64,000 nt of DNA from Bactericera cockerelli (lineage: Eukaryota > Arthropoda > Insecta > Hemiptera > Triozidae): positions 53,247,316 through 53,311,315 of the forward strand of contig CM044956.1 of the NCBI GenBank assembly GCA_024516035.1, given 5' to 3'. Each line of letters begins with the position of its first letter. Positions within the stretch are counted from its first letter, which is position 1. The position numbers were made by a program, and so were the translations under genes. Positions 24,136 through 34,530 of this stretch are shown here, piece by piece. The notes beneath the pieces were generated by a model. The model searched no databases. It was not told where the DNA came from and saw only the letters and a program-made list of their open reading frames with translations.

Positions 24136-24248
24136 CTCTCTCTCCCCCNNNNNNNNNNNNNNNNNNNNNNNNNNNNNNNNNNNNNNNNNNNNNNNNNNNN
24201 NNNNNNNNNNNNNNNNNNNNNNNNNNNNNNNNNNNNNNNNNNNNNNNN
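23771..24248. repeat. CT microsatellite with GACTCT interruptions and 100-N gap
   Basis: CTCTCT runs broken at irregular intervals by TGACTCTCTCTCTC and CCCC; 24149-24248 is exactly 100 N, a gap placeholder. The long GA/RE-repeat frames here are artefacts. Confidence 0.97.
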
Positions 24249-24320
24249 AATCCCGAGCTCATAACCCAGACTCGTAACCTGGAGGTTGGTGGTTTGAGTT
24301 CTAAACATGTTCGAGATCGT

Positions 24321-24537
24321 GCACTGGTGGTCAAATGGTTAACGCGCTAGTCTGGTAATCCAGAGGTAGCGTAGGGATTCGTTGGTTCGAATCCCACCCA
24401 GTGCATGAATTTTTCCTCTTTAATTTGAGTTTGTGACCACATAATAATATGACTCTGAGGGTTAGGTGGTATAGAAAATGCTTTGAGCATTAACCTCGCC
24501 TGGTGGTAACCTTTCACTATAGAGTATTAGTTATTAT
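24321..24537 (+). mobile_element. tRNA-derived SINE family B with 84-nt tRNA-like head
   Basis: The head 24321-24404 begins GCACTGG and ends CCAGTGC, a perfect 7-bp acceptor-like stem. It has GTCAAATGGTTAACGCG (A box) and GGTTCGAATCCC (B box). The body AATTTGAGTTTGTGACCACA...GCTTTGAGCATTAACCTCGC and a TTATTATTA tail follow. The long body and dispersed copies make this a SINE, not a tRNA gene. The tail is split by the hAT MITE at 24538. Confidence 0.85.
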
Positions 24538-25368
24538 TAGAGCCCGGATTTTATGCAGCAAAAAAAGGCGAAAATATGCAATTGCATATGCAAGCGAAAA
24601 GCCCAATATATGCAAAAATGTAAACAAAAAGCCCAATATATGCAAAAATTAAACAATAATGTAGACCCATAAACTCACTGAGCCAGGACTTAATTTTACT
24701 TTTGTCAACTGGCATTGTAAAGTTAGTATCTACCTAAGTCAAAAATGCAATTTTTTGACTTAGGTAGATACTAACTTTACATCCTTTATGTAACTCCTTT
24801 AACTAGAGAAATGCATACACATTTCTCGAGTAAAAATCAGTAGAAAAGTTAATCGTTTACAAACACAATAAATTCACTGCAAGTAGAAAACACAACCGAA
24901 AACTAATAGAGAGGAAAGAGAACAGAGAAAGAAATGCAATACATGTAGGTACCTACCACTCTCCCTGCTTATCCTACCCTGCTGATACGTGGAGTGCAGA
25001 TGAGAGTGTTGCAGACGTGTTACAACACATTTGATCTTGTTTCAGTAGGCTAGCAGGTTAGCTGCTTGTCAGTATTCAGTAGGTACCCACATGACTTCAC
25101 AATGAAGGTAGGTAGGTATACTCACAAAATGTGATTTTACTTACAATTTACGTCCTAAGATTTGAATGGACTTCGGTAGCTCTGAGTAGGTAGATAGTGT
25201 AGATACCTACTTACCGAATTTTTTCCCCCTAATAAGCCCGAAATATTCAAATTTTGGCCAATATTGTCGAAATATGCAGGATTTTGCTCAAATATGCAAA
25301 CTCCGAAAAAACCACCAAAATATGCAATTGCATATGCAAATATGCAATATGCAAAAATCCGGGCTCTA
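24538..25368. mobile_element. Non-autonomous hAT-type element with ATATGCAA repeats and a 30-bp hairpin
   Basis: Inverted termini TAGAGCCCGGATTTT at both ends and a perfect 8-bp target duplication GTTATTAT (24530-24537 and 25369-25376). Both ends are filled with ATATGCAA/TTGCATAT motifs (24570-24660, 25255-25350). No transposase frame is seen in its 831 bp. It sits in the 3' tail of the tRNA-derived SINE at 24321. A perfect inverted repeat lies inside (24716-24781). Confidence 0.9.
24716..24781. repeat. Perfect 30-bp inverted repeat (hairpin) inside hAT MITE
   Basis: Arms 24716-24745 and 24752-24781 are exact reverse complements (arm begins TGTAAAGTTAGTATCTACC) around a 6-nt loop. If transcribed from either strand it would form an unbroken stem. 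Confidence 0.95.
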
Positions 25369-25570
25369 GTTATTATCATTATAAACACATGGATAATTTG
25401 ATAATTTTAATAGCGCCGATTAGGGTAATTCCGCCATCACTCTGCAGCCATATAGTGACACAAATATCACAGCGCACTATAGCCCAAGTTAAGGGATAGT
25501 TTCCAATTAGGTCCTGTTTTAGAATCGGGCAATTAATCGACAGTAAACCTATTTTATTATATTTTAAATT

Positions 25571-25786
25571 TGGTTTTAACGTCGCTTTCAACTGCATGGT
25601 CATATCACGACAGACGTGTCTTCCTCCATTTGCAGGAAATTCACAAACCTGCTACCCACATTGAGCTTACTCAGCCTGGGTTGGTCCGAAATGCCAGCAT
25701 CACGAAGTCATGGCCTCGCTGGACGTTGCTTACCTTCGGTGATCCTACGAGAATCGGTGCATTCAACGCGCCATCGACGATGGCCA
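25571..25786 (-). mobile_element. 5S rRNA-derived SINE beside exon 4
   Basis: Minus-strand copy: head GCCATCGTCGATGGCGCGTT at the right end, ACGTTAAAACC tail at the left. It lies between the exon 4 donor and the deeper intron. Confidence 0.82.
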
Positions 25787-25864
25787 ATGAAAATAAGTTA
25801 TTTTTATTTTATTTTTACAATTTAACGGAGTTACATCTAAGTGGAAAATAAAATGGTGACTCAC

Positions 25865-25986
25865 CACTCGGGTCCAGGTAATCTTGGGCACGGGGTTTCC
25901 CTCCGCCTTGCAGTCCAGAGTGGTGGAGGTGCCCTTCTTCACATCCACCTCCCTCACCTCCTTGCCAGAGCTCATGCGGGGAGGCA
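25865..25986 (-). CDS. Ig-superfamily adhesion protein, coding exon 4 (start of Ig domain 2)
   Basis: The 122-bp exon has an acceptor ending TTTCAG and a GTGAGT donor. It enters in phase 1, completing the Val of VPPRM, and leaves in phase 0. It encodes residues 151-191: interdomain linker VPPRMSSGKEVREVDV, then the first half of a second, I-set-like Ig domain with LDCKAEGNPVPKITW. Cys176 is the first disulfide Cys and Trp188 the core Trp. The partner cysteine and the third Ig or C-terminal anchor would be in exons to the left, and no convincing exon is visible before position 1. So the gene is cut by the window and the next intron exceeds 25.8 kb. A 5S-derived SINE ends only about 80 bp beyond the donor. 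A weaker alternative donor three bases earlier would remove the final Val. Confidence 0.88.
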
Positions 25987-26091
25987 CTGAAACCAGACGA
26001 GGAGGTTGTTAGTTTATTTGGGTTAGCATGTTTTTCAACATAGATTTTTTTTTTGTTGACATTTTCATGTCTTTGCTCTGGCACATAACCA

Positions 26092-26221
26092 AAATTATGT
26101 GACGAAATTATGTGACGAAATTATGTGACGAAATTATGTGACGAAATTATGTAACGAAATTATGTGACGAAATTATGTAACGAAATTATGTGACGAAATT
26201 ATGTAACGAAATTGTGTAACG
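26092..26221. repeat. 10 x 13-bp minisatellite
   Basis: AAATTATGTGACG repeated ten times with G/A changes (GTGACG or GTAACG), including alternation in later units. It is followed by a 57/58-bp direct duplication (26222-26279 and 26280-26336). Confidence 0.95.
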
Positions 26222-26336
26222 AAATATTAAATTATAAAAAGAGAGAAGAGAAAAAGTATGTGTCATGCGCACAATAACGAAATATTAAATTATGAAAAGA
26301 GAGAAGAGAAAAAGTATGTGTCATGCGCACAATACG
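26222..26336. repeat. 57-bp direct duplication
   Basis: Two copies starting AAATATTAAATTAT and ending CATGCGCACAATA(A)CG, differing by one A/G change and one indel. Confidence 0.95.
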
Positions 26337-26444
26337 AAATTTGGTCAGTTAAGTTTTAGACCTTGAATAGTAAAGATGAAAATGTCCCAATGGTTGCAGA
26401 CTCGTATGCAAGCGTTTTTCTCTTCTCTCTTTTGACATTTTTTT

Positions 26445-26780
26445 TTAAGCTTTATTAGGTAGAACAAAAAATATATAGAGTAGAACACAATGAAATATAA
26501 AGAAAAACAAAAAGATTAAACAAATATACAAGAAGGAAAAAAAGAGAGAATTATCCTACCTAAAGGGCGGGGTTATAATTTTTTTGTATATAAGTTTGTA
26601 TATGGGTGTCGTCTTTTTTATGTATTGTTAGGAGGACATAGTACAATGTTAATAGTATAAAATTAAGAAAAAAAACAAACAAATGACAAAATAAATAGGT
26701 AAAAAGAAATAACACTAATGTCGTACCTAAAGGGCGGGGTTATTGCCTGTGGCAATCTATTCCACCCAACCCTTTATGAA
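26445..26780 (-). mobile_element. Two tandem LINE 3' end copies, family R1
   Basis: CCTACCTAAAGGGCGGGGTT appears at 26556 and again at 26727, each after an AT-rich UTR. The second continues into TTGCCTGTGGCAATCTATTC. Confidence 0.7.
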
Positions 26781-27094
26781 TAGGTAAATCGACAGTACTT
26801 AATATTGTAAGTCCTTGAAGCACCCTGCTACTAACAGGCGAGAATGGCCGTCAAAGGCAATGTAGAAAAAACAATGGATATTCTCTCATACACTGGAGCA
26901 ACTTGTAAGTCAAAAGTTTCGTGTGAATGACATCAAAGAACTCGTCCTGTGTTTTCCTTTAGCTCGGGGCATGGTTTTTAATTAGCTTCCTAGAAATAAA
27001 ACTCAAGCTTTACTTTCCAGGATGAGTGAGCCCCTTTCAGACACGATCGCGTATCAGGGTTCATTGAACTATAGTAATATAGTGATTACATTAC

Positions 27095-27312
27095 CACTTA
27101 GCGCATGATTAGCTGGTAAGGTATTTGCCTGCCATGCGGAAAGTCCCCAGTTCAAAATTTAAAGGCAACAAATAATTTGTATGTTTGTAATTTTGGTTAC
27201 AATTGTTTGTAAGGGATACCTTCCGGTGAGCTCGTGTTCACCCAGCACCTAAATGGGAAGTATTGTGTCACTTCTCGCCCATCAGAAGGAAGGCATACTA
27301 CGGGATAGGCAA
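27095..27312 (+). mobile_element. tRNA-derived SINE family F, left half interrupted by hAT
   Basis: TTGCCTGCCATGCGGAAAG to CATACTACGGGATAGGCAA. It is continued at 30040-30135 after the hAT insertion. Confidence 0.88.
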
Positions 27313-28639
27313 CAGAGTTGGGAGTACTTAAGTACATTGGTACTTGAATTACTGTCCACAAGTACTTGAAGTACTTGAAACACTTTTTGACTCAAAACAT
27401 CAGAAAAAGTTTCACCTGAGCGCAAAGAATGTTTTAAAAGCCTTTAGTAGATACCTGCCTTCAGCAAGTACAAATACAAGTACTTGTACTTGTACTTGTG
27501 AGCACAAGTACAAGTACTTTTACATTGTAATCCCAAATTCAGCAAGTACAAATACAAGTACTTGTACTTGTACTTTGAGTACAAGTACAAGTACTTTTAT
27601 ATTGTAATTCCACCTTCAGCAAGTACAAATACAAGTACTTGGACTTGTATTTGTGAGAACAAGTACAAGTACTTGTAATCCCATTTCCAGCAAGTACAGA
27701 TACAAGTACAATTAATTGTACTCGTGCATTAAAGTACAAGTACTTGAATCTAAAGTCCATCCAATACAATTTAAAGGAGCTGGTAGGGTCAGAATTCAAA
27801 AATGTTACACCCTGTATTTCAGCGATTATTTAAATTTTTATTGAAAAAGGTTCAAAATATTGTTTTGCACTGTATGAAACCAAAAAGTATTCTTGTTGGC
27901 ATTTTACTAGGGTCCGGATAGGTTTTAATGATAGGTTTAATATTCCTTAGTCGGAAGGGCCAGCCAAGTCGCAATATAAGTATGTCTACATGAGACGGGC
28001 CATAGGGCACTTCTTAGAACTTTACATTCAAGAGGTTCTTTTACTCCTCTTGTATGTAGTGTAGAAGGAGTCTTCCACAGAGAATGTGAGATATATTTAA
28101 GAAGGATGGCAAATGTTTTGAGTGCCAAGTGGAATAAGGCGTTTTCATCAGTCTTAGCTTAGGCTCAGAGGAACAAGAAAGAAAGTGATGGCCCTTCCTT
28201 ATGAAGATAGTGCGGGAATGCCCGTATTTTATTGTTGATTTTTTTATATTTATTATTTATAAATAAATATACTTTATACCTATGTTTTCCTATAATGATC
28301 ATCATGAAAAAAAACTTTACATAATTGAAAAATTCCATCACCTTCTAAAGTTAAGCTTTTCCGAAACATACATACATATTATTCTGAAATATATATAACC
28401 AGCCGTTTGCCCGTGCTTTGCAACGGGACTAAATTTCAAATTTACTAAGGCATGGCCGTACTGCTGGACAGCAATGCCTTTTTGAACTTTTTATAATTTT
28501 TCTGGACAAAACGATAATGGTTTTGGGGGGGTCAATTCTGAGACATTTTTATAGAGATGTCTTACATCCACATGAGCTAAGAAGTAGTATTAGGAGCACC
28601 TCGACCCAGCCATTAATAGTGTTCCTATTCAGTTGCAAA

Positions 28640-28830
28640 AGGCGGCACTGTGTGAATCCAGCGGTCGTGGGTTCGAAACCCAGCCGGGACATGACACGTG
28701 TTCCTCCCATTTAGGGTTTTTACCACAATACCACATAATAATACGTCATGGGCTTACTGCTGGAATAATGGGACTTAATAGTTCTAATCCGGCAATATAA
28801 ATAAGACAATATTATTAAATTCTTTATACG
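28640..28830 (+). mobile_element. tRNA-derived SINE family C nested in the hAT element
   Basis: GGCGGCACTGTGTGAATCC, GTGGGTTCGAAACCCAGCCG, CATGACACGTGTTCCTCCCA, GGGCTTACTGCTGGAATAAT. The start of the head is altered. Confidence 0.8.
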
Positions 28831-28969
28831 GTCAATAGGATTTCATATTTATTATTTTTCATAATTACTTAAAACTACTCTTAAAATAATCTGAGCTGGG
28901 AACTCGAACAATGAACACAAAGATTCCATAGTAAATAGAATGCATTTTTGAAGTGCAGCAGATCTTCTT

Positions 28970-29562
28970 TCATGACGCCCATAAAACTGCGCTTCTTGCC
29001 CGACCATAATATATGTCGGCTGTTGCACAGACGTGCGTTGTATTCCGCAGCAACTGTCGGATACGCTCTTTACTGCTTTCCAACAAATCAAATGTTGTCC
29101 TCACAACACACTGCCTGCTCGGGATCGTGAGCCCTTGGTCCTGGATGATTAATTTGTTCAAAAGCTCACAAAAACATTTGTCCTCCACAACTCGAAATGG
29201 AATCATGGAGTTTATGAACGCTTTTGACAACAAAGAGTTGAAGTCACCTTGGTTTAAATGTTTTTTTGCCCGACCTTGCACGCATCTCCTTTTTTCTGTG
29301 ACATGAATGTTGTATTGGACGACAGCATCTTGTTCGTGCTGTCTTTTGAGATGTTTCAAAAAATTGGTCGAAGCACTATATTGTCCTTTAATTTCGACAT
29401 TGAAAGACCAACAACTTTATTATTTGCAGCATCACTCTTATTTTCAACAAGGAAGAAAAATTTTCCATCTAAATTTTTTAATCCAAGAGTTGAAGGGTTG
29501 GGATTGGATTCTTCAGAGTTTGATGTTAATTCAAAAAAAGAACTAATATCACTGTCAGACAT
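28970..29562 (-). pseudogene. hAT transposase, broken N-terminal part
   Basis: Two overlapping minus-strand frames carry one broken protein. The first (29562-29356) starts MSDSDISSFFEL and runs to the beginning of a BED-type zinc-finger region. After a frame change, the second (to 28970) carries the end of the BED finger (NFLKHLKRQHE), then IPFRVVEDKCFCELL, LTIPSRQ, and CATADIYYG. The last corresponds to the region of the first catalytic Asp in hAT transposases. The frame then stops, and no second Asp, Glu or C-terminal dimerisation domain is visible, because other sequence fills 27780-28960. The element therefore cannot move itself. The assignment rests on motif order plus the element's hAT ends. 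Confidence 0.75.
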
Positions 29563-30039
29563 GACTAAATTTGAACTGAACTGTTTAACTTTTGGTGACA
29601 GTATGAGGACTGAGGACAGGACAGTGTATGATAGTTACTAGCAATGAAACTTTGAGTGGCCATCTCTCTTGGAAACTAGTGTATGGTAGGCAAATATACT
29701 GACCACAAGTACTCAAGTACAATTACATGTAATTGGTCGTTCCTATCGCAAGTACTAGTAATTGTACTTGCAATCATATTGACTACAAGTACAACCAAAA
29801 TTACTTGTACTTGTCTATCAAAAGTCCAAGTACATGTACTTGTATTTTCAACAGTACTTGTATTTTCAACAAGTACTGGTACTTGTACTTGTCTATCACA
29901 AGTACAAGTACTTGTACTTGTACTTGCATTTATACTGACTACAAGCACAAGTACTAGTACTTGTACTTGAGATTTCAATTCCAAGTAAAGTACTTGAAAA
30001 TTGTAATTTGTACTTGCAAGTACAATCTACCCAACTCTG

Positions 30040-30135
30040 ATAGGCAAGCTACAGCACATACCCCAATTGTATACAGTAGCTGCTGTTTTATGGCCACAAA
30101 ATTGAAAAACGCTGTGAAACACTCATCTTAAAAAA
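30040..30135 (+). mobile_element. tRNA-derived SINE family F, right half
   Basis: ATAGGCAAGCTACAGCACAT to GTGAAACACTCATCTTAAAA completes the copy begun at 27095. Confidence 0.88.
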
Positions 30136-30792
30136 ATCGAAGACAGTAGTTAAATCGTTAATCCAGAAAGAAGTTAACCGTGGCTATTAGTGTCAGCATT
30201 TTTCACCACCTAAAACCTCTCATTTTTTGTAAGTAAGGACCACATATTTCTTTTCCATGAGGTTTCCAGTGATTTCACCAATGTATCTGAGTAATTGACA
30301 TTTCCTAAGATTGATATGGACATAAAATAATATCAAATGTTCGGTTGTATGCACAGTATGCACACTATGCATAACAACTCTGTCATACATTATTTTAAAA
30401 TCCGTCCCGTGGCCAAGTGCGGGATCGGCACTAGTTATGTAGACCTAGGTACTCGTACAGTGTACTGTAGTAGAGGAAATAATAATGAAATAATGGAAAT
30501 AATAAAGATAAACGTTTTGCAATACATTCTTTTTGAACTTTGAAAATATTATTATTAGTACACTTGCCTGAACCTTGTACATCTATGTAGGTATGTATGT
30601 TCGATTGTTCACTCTTCACTTAGCATCATTTATGTGAGACTCAAGTATAGGATGTTTCAAAAAAATTGAGCCATACATGAAAATGGTCCAACAACTTTTT
30701 CTTGTAGGTATATTGGCTTTTATACACAAATAGGTATGTATGTAACTATATACACTTGGACTGATATACTGTATAAAAATAATACTTTTTAA

Positions 30793-30870
30793 GTGAAGGT
30801 AACCACCAGGCGAGGTTAATGTTCAAAGCATTTTCTACCACCTTTGATTATTATTTGGTCGCATACTCAA
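30793..30870 (-). mobile_element. tRNA-derived SINE family B, body fragment
   Basis: GGTAACCACCAGGCGAGGTT, TTCAAAGCATTTTCTACCAC is the complement of the family B body. A diverged plus copy may lie at 37261-37400 (AAATGCTTTGGGCATTTAC). Confidence 0.68.
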
Positions 30871-31811
30871 ATATATGAGGACAAATCCAGATTGTATAAA
30901 TAACAAGCCTAGCACTGTAACCACATCAACTACCAATGTACATAGCATTCCTCATAATACTAAGGTAATTCCTAAAAAATCTATAAGACCATAAAATAGA
31001 ACATTAGTGCTGTCGTTTGGATTACTTCGAAGGATTAAAGTTCTAAATGATGTTATGTCCATTTACAAATTAATAAACAAGATTTAAGTCAAGATGACCC
31101 CTTAACTCGAAGTTTCAAGCAATCACAGCGCACTATAGCCCGATTTAAGATACAGTCTGTCTTATCTTAACTTTAATCCTGTTTTAAACTTCTGACTTTA
31201 ATATCAGTTCTTCGATACTAAAAGGCCCTTAATAGCGAATACAAGGCCTTTAATACCATTTTTTCGATAGATCATTTTTGAAGCAACATGTAGACGATGC
31301 TATAAGAAACAGTAAGAATATAATATCGAGAGGAGATTCTTCTTAGACTGTAAGAAATATTACAAGTAGTGTTCTTTCTTCGTAATTTTCATTGCTACAT
31401 GTAAAGCTTTTCATATAAATGTACATACCTTAACATGGTGCTCACTGTACTGTGAGCTAATTGTACAAAAGAAAATTTCCTGCGTTCATCTCTGTAGGAT
31501 GATTTTCTTGGGTATACGAGTAGGAGTATAGTTCGAGAACACGAAAGACAGGGTTCTTCAGTGGGAAGTAAGGAAAAATTCGGGGTTAAAAAAAGGGAAT
31601 CTACTTATAAGGAAAAAATCACAGGGTGTTGAAGCACTATTGTCATAATTATGGTTTGATATTGTATGATTATGCGTCTTAAGTGCATGTTTTGCAATAA
31701 AACCTAGTCGTCAGGTGCTCATGAAATCTAGTTATCTTTAAGTTTTTAAGTTTAAAAAAAGCATTTTTTTTTTTAATTTGCACTGATTAAAAAGCATAGG
31801 TATAGGTATAG

Positions 31812-31859
31812 GTTCGTAGAAAGGTATCCAGGTAATCCCCTGGATACCTTTCTACGAAC
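31812..31859. repeat. 21-bp perfect hairpin
   Basis: Arms 31812-31832 and 31839-31859 (arm starts GTTCGTAGAAAGGTATCC) are exact complements with a 6-nt loop. Confidence 0.95.
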
Positions 31860-32125
31860 ATTTAAAAACCTTTTTTGAAGATTCTAAAATAACATTTCAG
31901 AATGTTAAAGAAAAATCTTCAGATAATGTCAAAGTGTGCTTCTATGTTTCAGGACATAGTATGAATACCTATAAATACTCGTACCTATAGGTATACAAAT
32001 CTGCACTTTTATTGCTCGTTTGATAGCAAATGTATCAAGACTGACTTAAGAGCAATGAAGAAATTTTCGGTGAATAGAATAGAATAGATAAAAAATATGA
32101 AGTAGATAAGTGAAAAAGAAAATAA

Positions 32126-32330
32126 AATCTACTTTCTCTGTAATGGTTGTGACTACTGCCCGTAGTCTAGAGATCCCGGTTGGATCAGATCTTTTGGAAA
32201 TAATTGTTTTCACTCCAAACACGTGAGGCTGACATTTCAGCACCTACCCAGGCTGAATGAAGTGAATGAAGTAGCTGTTACGATTTCCAGCGAATGGAAA
32301 CTAAAACCTCCGTCCTGACTATCTATCTCA
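32126..32330 (+). mobile_element. tRNA-derived SINE family D, diverged copy
   Basis: Retains TAATGGTTGTGACTACTGCC, ACACGTGAGGCTGACATTTC and AGCGAATGGAAACTAAAACC; 3' body lost. Confidence 0.75.
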
Positions 32331-33218
32331 AATCAGGACTTGAATAACAAAATAATACAATCATCTGGTCACAATAGATCTAATTAGGTCGCAGTGTCAA
32401 TTGAAAGGGTTTCACCGAAAACCATGCAACCAGGTCAGATAATAATAAGATGTATTATAATATTAAAAAAGCAAAAGTAGTAGGCACCTAACCTACATTA
32501 ATAATTTTGTAGGAAACTGTGAAGGTCAGAATTTTCAAGGTTGAAGTTTGCCACATTGCATAACTAAAAAGTTCCAGGGCGCGCATACATAATATAAATT
32601 AAAATCTCAAGTTGACAATTGAATAAATTATTATTTTTATGGTTATACTCGTAATTCATTCCAAGATTTTCTCAGAAAAACAATTATTTCTCGTCTTATC
32701 TAGTTTTATTCTACGTAATTGATTTCATCGCCGGAGCTGCTAGGATAATGAAGACTACGACGCGCGTGAGAGAGAAATATTTATAATTGCAAAATTTGTA
32801 GAAAATTCAGGCCAAAAGGGATGAAAATTTAATTTAAATAAATTGGAAAGTTTTTTCATTAAAAATAAAAAGGAAAGAAAATTAAAAGAATTGAAATTTC
32901 CACTCTTCCTCGAGCAGTTTAATAAAAAATATTTATTTTGGTGTCCAACTTTTTCCTTCATTTTCTTATTGGAAAATCACTTCTTCACCTTAATTTTAAA
33001 TACAGATGGATTCACTCAAAGAATTATTTTTGAAACCCTTGAATTTAATGATTTGAATTTGATATATTTTGCCTCTCTCTTTGTTTCAAGTTTAAGGGGG
33101 TTGATTTCGATTTCACGCCGTTACTTCGTTTCTAATATTTGCTCGTACCAGCTATTCACCACAAAAACCGCACCCCGCATACATAGAAAAAATCTACATA
33201 TTAAAGTAGTCTTATATA

Positions 33219-33435
33219 GCCAGCGTCAATGGCACGTTGAACACATCAGTTCTCATTCAGTCACTGAAGTAAGGCTACGTGCAGCGAGGTAACAACTTCA
33301 AATTCGGACTCTCGTAATACTCGCTATGCCCGTTCCCACTCAGGCTGGGTGAGGTTAATTTGAGTAGCTTGTTAGAGAGTTTCCAGCAAATGGAGGGTAA
33401 AACCCCTGTTGTGGACATGACCAAGCAGTTGACAT
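33219..33435 (+). mobile_element. 5S rRNA-derived SINE, diverged
   Basis: GCCAGCGTCAATGGCACGTT opening, damaged 5S control region, then CTCAGGCTGGGTGAGGTTAA core and GGAGGGTAAAACCCCTGTTG. Tail lost. Confidence 0.8.
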
Positions 33436-33788
33436 GTTGCTTCCGACTTCTAAGTACAGCCTCCTACTCAAAGAATAGACTCAGACTTTGTTCCCTCTAT
33501 CTCTCTCCTTCAACCCCCTTCAAATCACTCCCTCCATATTTATACCTCGAGTGTCCACTATATCTCCATTTCTTTGCTCTTTCTCTCCCACTTCACCTCC
33601 TTCTTTTAATTTTCTTCCTCATCTTGGCTTTTTCTCTAGTTTTATCATTATCTATATTATTTCTTTTAATTTTCTTGATCTACGAAATCTCATCAAATCC
33701 CTTCATTAACTGTTTCTGTCTCTTTCGTGTGTTTTTGTATCCCCCTCCCATCCTCTCTGTCGCTCTCTTCTAGTTTCTGTCTATCTCC

Positions 33789-33923
33789 AAGCTATCTTTC
33801 GCTCTCTATCCATCTCTGTATCTCTCTCTCTCTCTCTTTTCTCTCTCTCCTCTCTCTCCTCTCTTTCCTCTCTCTCTCTCTCTCTCTCTTCTCCCCTCTC
33901 TCTCTTTTCTCTCTCTCTCTTTC

Positions 33924-33957
<34 letters not shown>

Positions 33958-34115
33958 TTCTCTCTCTTTCTCTCTTTCTTTCTCTCTCTCTCTCCTCTTC
34001 TCTCTTCTTCTCTCTCTTCTCTCTCTTCTCTCTCTCTCTCTCTCTCTTCTCTCTCTTCTTCTCTCTCTCTTATCTCTTCTCCTTTCTCCTCTTCTCTCTC
34101 TCTCTTTTTTTTTAT
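33789..34115. repeat. CT-rich microsatellite
   Basis: CTCTCT with TTCT/CCTC interruptions; preceded by a pyrimidine-rich ramp from 33490. The opposite-biased GA tracts follow at 34251-34370 and 34440-34530. Confidence 0.95.
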
Positions 34116-34250
34116 CTTATACCCTCATGTTCGCTTATCCGTCTTAAATTTCTCATTTCTTTCTCTTTTCTTGCCTGCAACAAAAAAGCTTTTGAGCGAA
34201 ATATAATACAATTATTATAGATAAATATATACATACAGATAGACATGTGT

Positions 34251-34530
34251 GTGAGATATAGAGAGTGAGAGAGAAGATAAAAAGAGAGAGTAGGAGGGGG
34301 GTGAGTGAGAGTGAGAGAGAAAAAGGGAGTGTGAGAGAGAGAAAGATAAGTAGGAGAAAGAGAGAGTGAATATCATGTGATCTGATATTCTGTCACATAG
34401 GAGCTTTTTAGTCGTCCTTCTTTCTGATTTCTCCCTCCTAGAAAAGGATAGGAAGAGAGGAGGAACAGAAGAAGGACAGAGGGAGAGAGAGACAGAGAGA
34501 GAAGGAGGGAGAGGAAGTATAGAAAGAGAA
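34251..34530. repeat. GA-rich tracts
   Basis: GAGAGTGAGAGAGA-type tracts separated by a 70-bp unique piece. Together with the CT tract at 33789-34115 they form a large low-complexity inverted repeat. A shorter GA tract is at 36606-36660. Confidence 0.92.

Larger units (their letters stand above)
1..25864 (-). other. Intron 4 or beyond (open to the left); repeat-filled spacer
   Basis: If the gene continues left, as the half Ig domain in exon 4 requires, this is intron. I found no exon here with an Ig cysteine, tyrosine corner or fibronectin motif and matching splice sites. Contents are the elements listed separately. Stretches 2060-3060, 5460-6300, 6470-7810, 10260-11040, 11170-13200, 13290-15650 and 15940-18060 are AT-rich with short open frames but no recognisable domain. 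Confidence 0.55.
27313..30039. mobile_element. hAT-superfamily DNA transposon, degraded, with AAGTACTTG subterminal arrays
   Basis: Terminal inverted repeats CAGAGTTGGG at both ends, flanked by a perfect 8-bp duplication ATAGGCAA (27305-27312 and 30040-30047): both are hAT hallmarks. The outer ~400 bp on each side (27313-27740, 29690-30020) are packed with copies of AAGTACTTGTACTT-like palindromic motifs. The interior holds the start of a transposase on the minus strand (28970-29562) and a nested tRNA-derived SINE (28640-28830). It is inserted into an older tRNA-derived SINE whose halves lie at 27095-27312 and 30040-30135. Confidence 0.93.

Noticed and set aside
23645..24334. Long Arg/Glu- and Ser/Leu-repeat reading frames
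   Set aside because: They are translations of the CT/GA microsatellite and the N gap.
24321..24404. Functional tRNA gene
   Set aside because: Good acceptor stem and boxes, but the T arm is imperfect, the anticodon arm is irregular, and it continues into a SINE body with dispersed copies.
26092..26221. CRISPR-like array
   Set aside because: Contiguous 13-bp repeats without spacers in a eukaryotic intron.
27344..27799. Thr/Cys/Ser-Tyr-Lys repeat frames (STCTCT)
   Set aside because: Translations of the AAGTACTTG array at the hAT end.
33360..34206. Leu/Ser-rich frames resembling membrane proteins
   Set aside because: Produced by pyrimidine-rich low-complexity DNA; no splice or start context.
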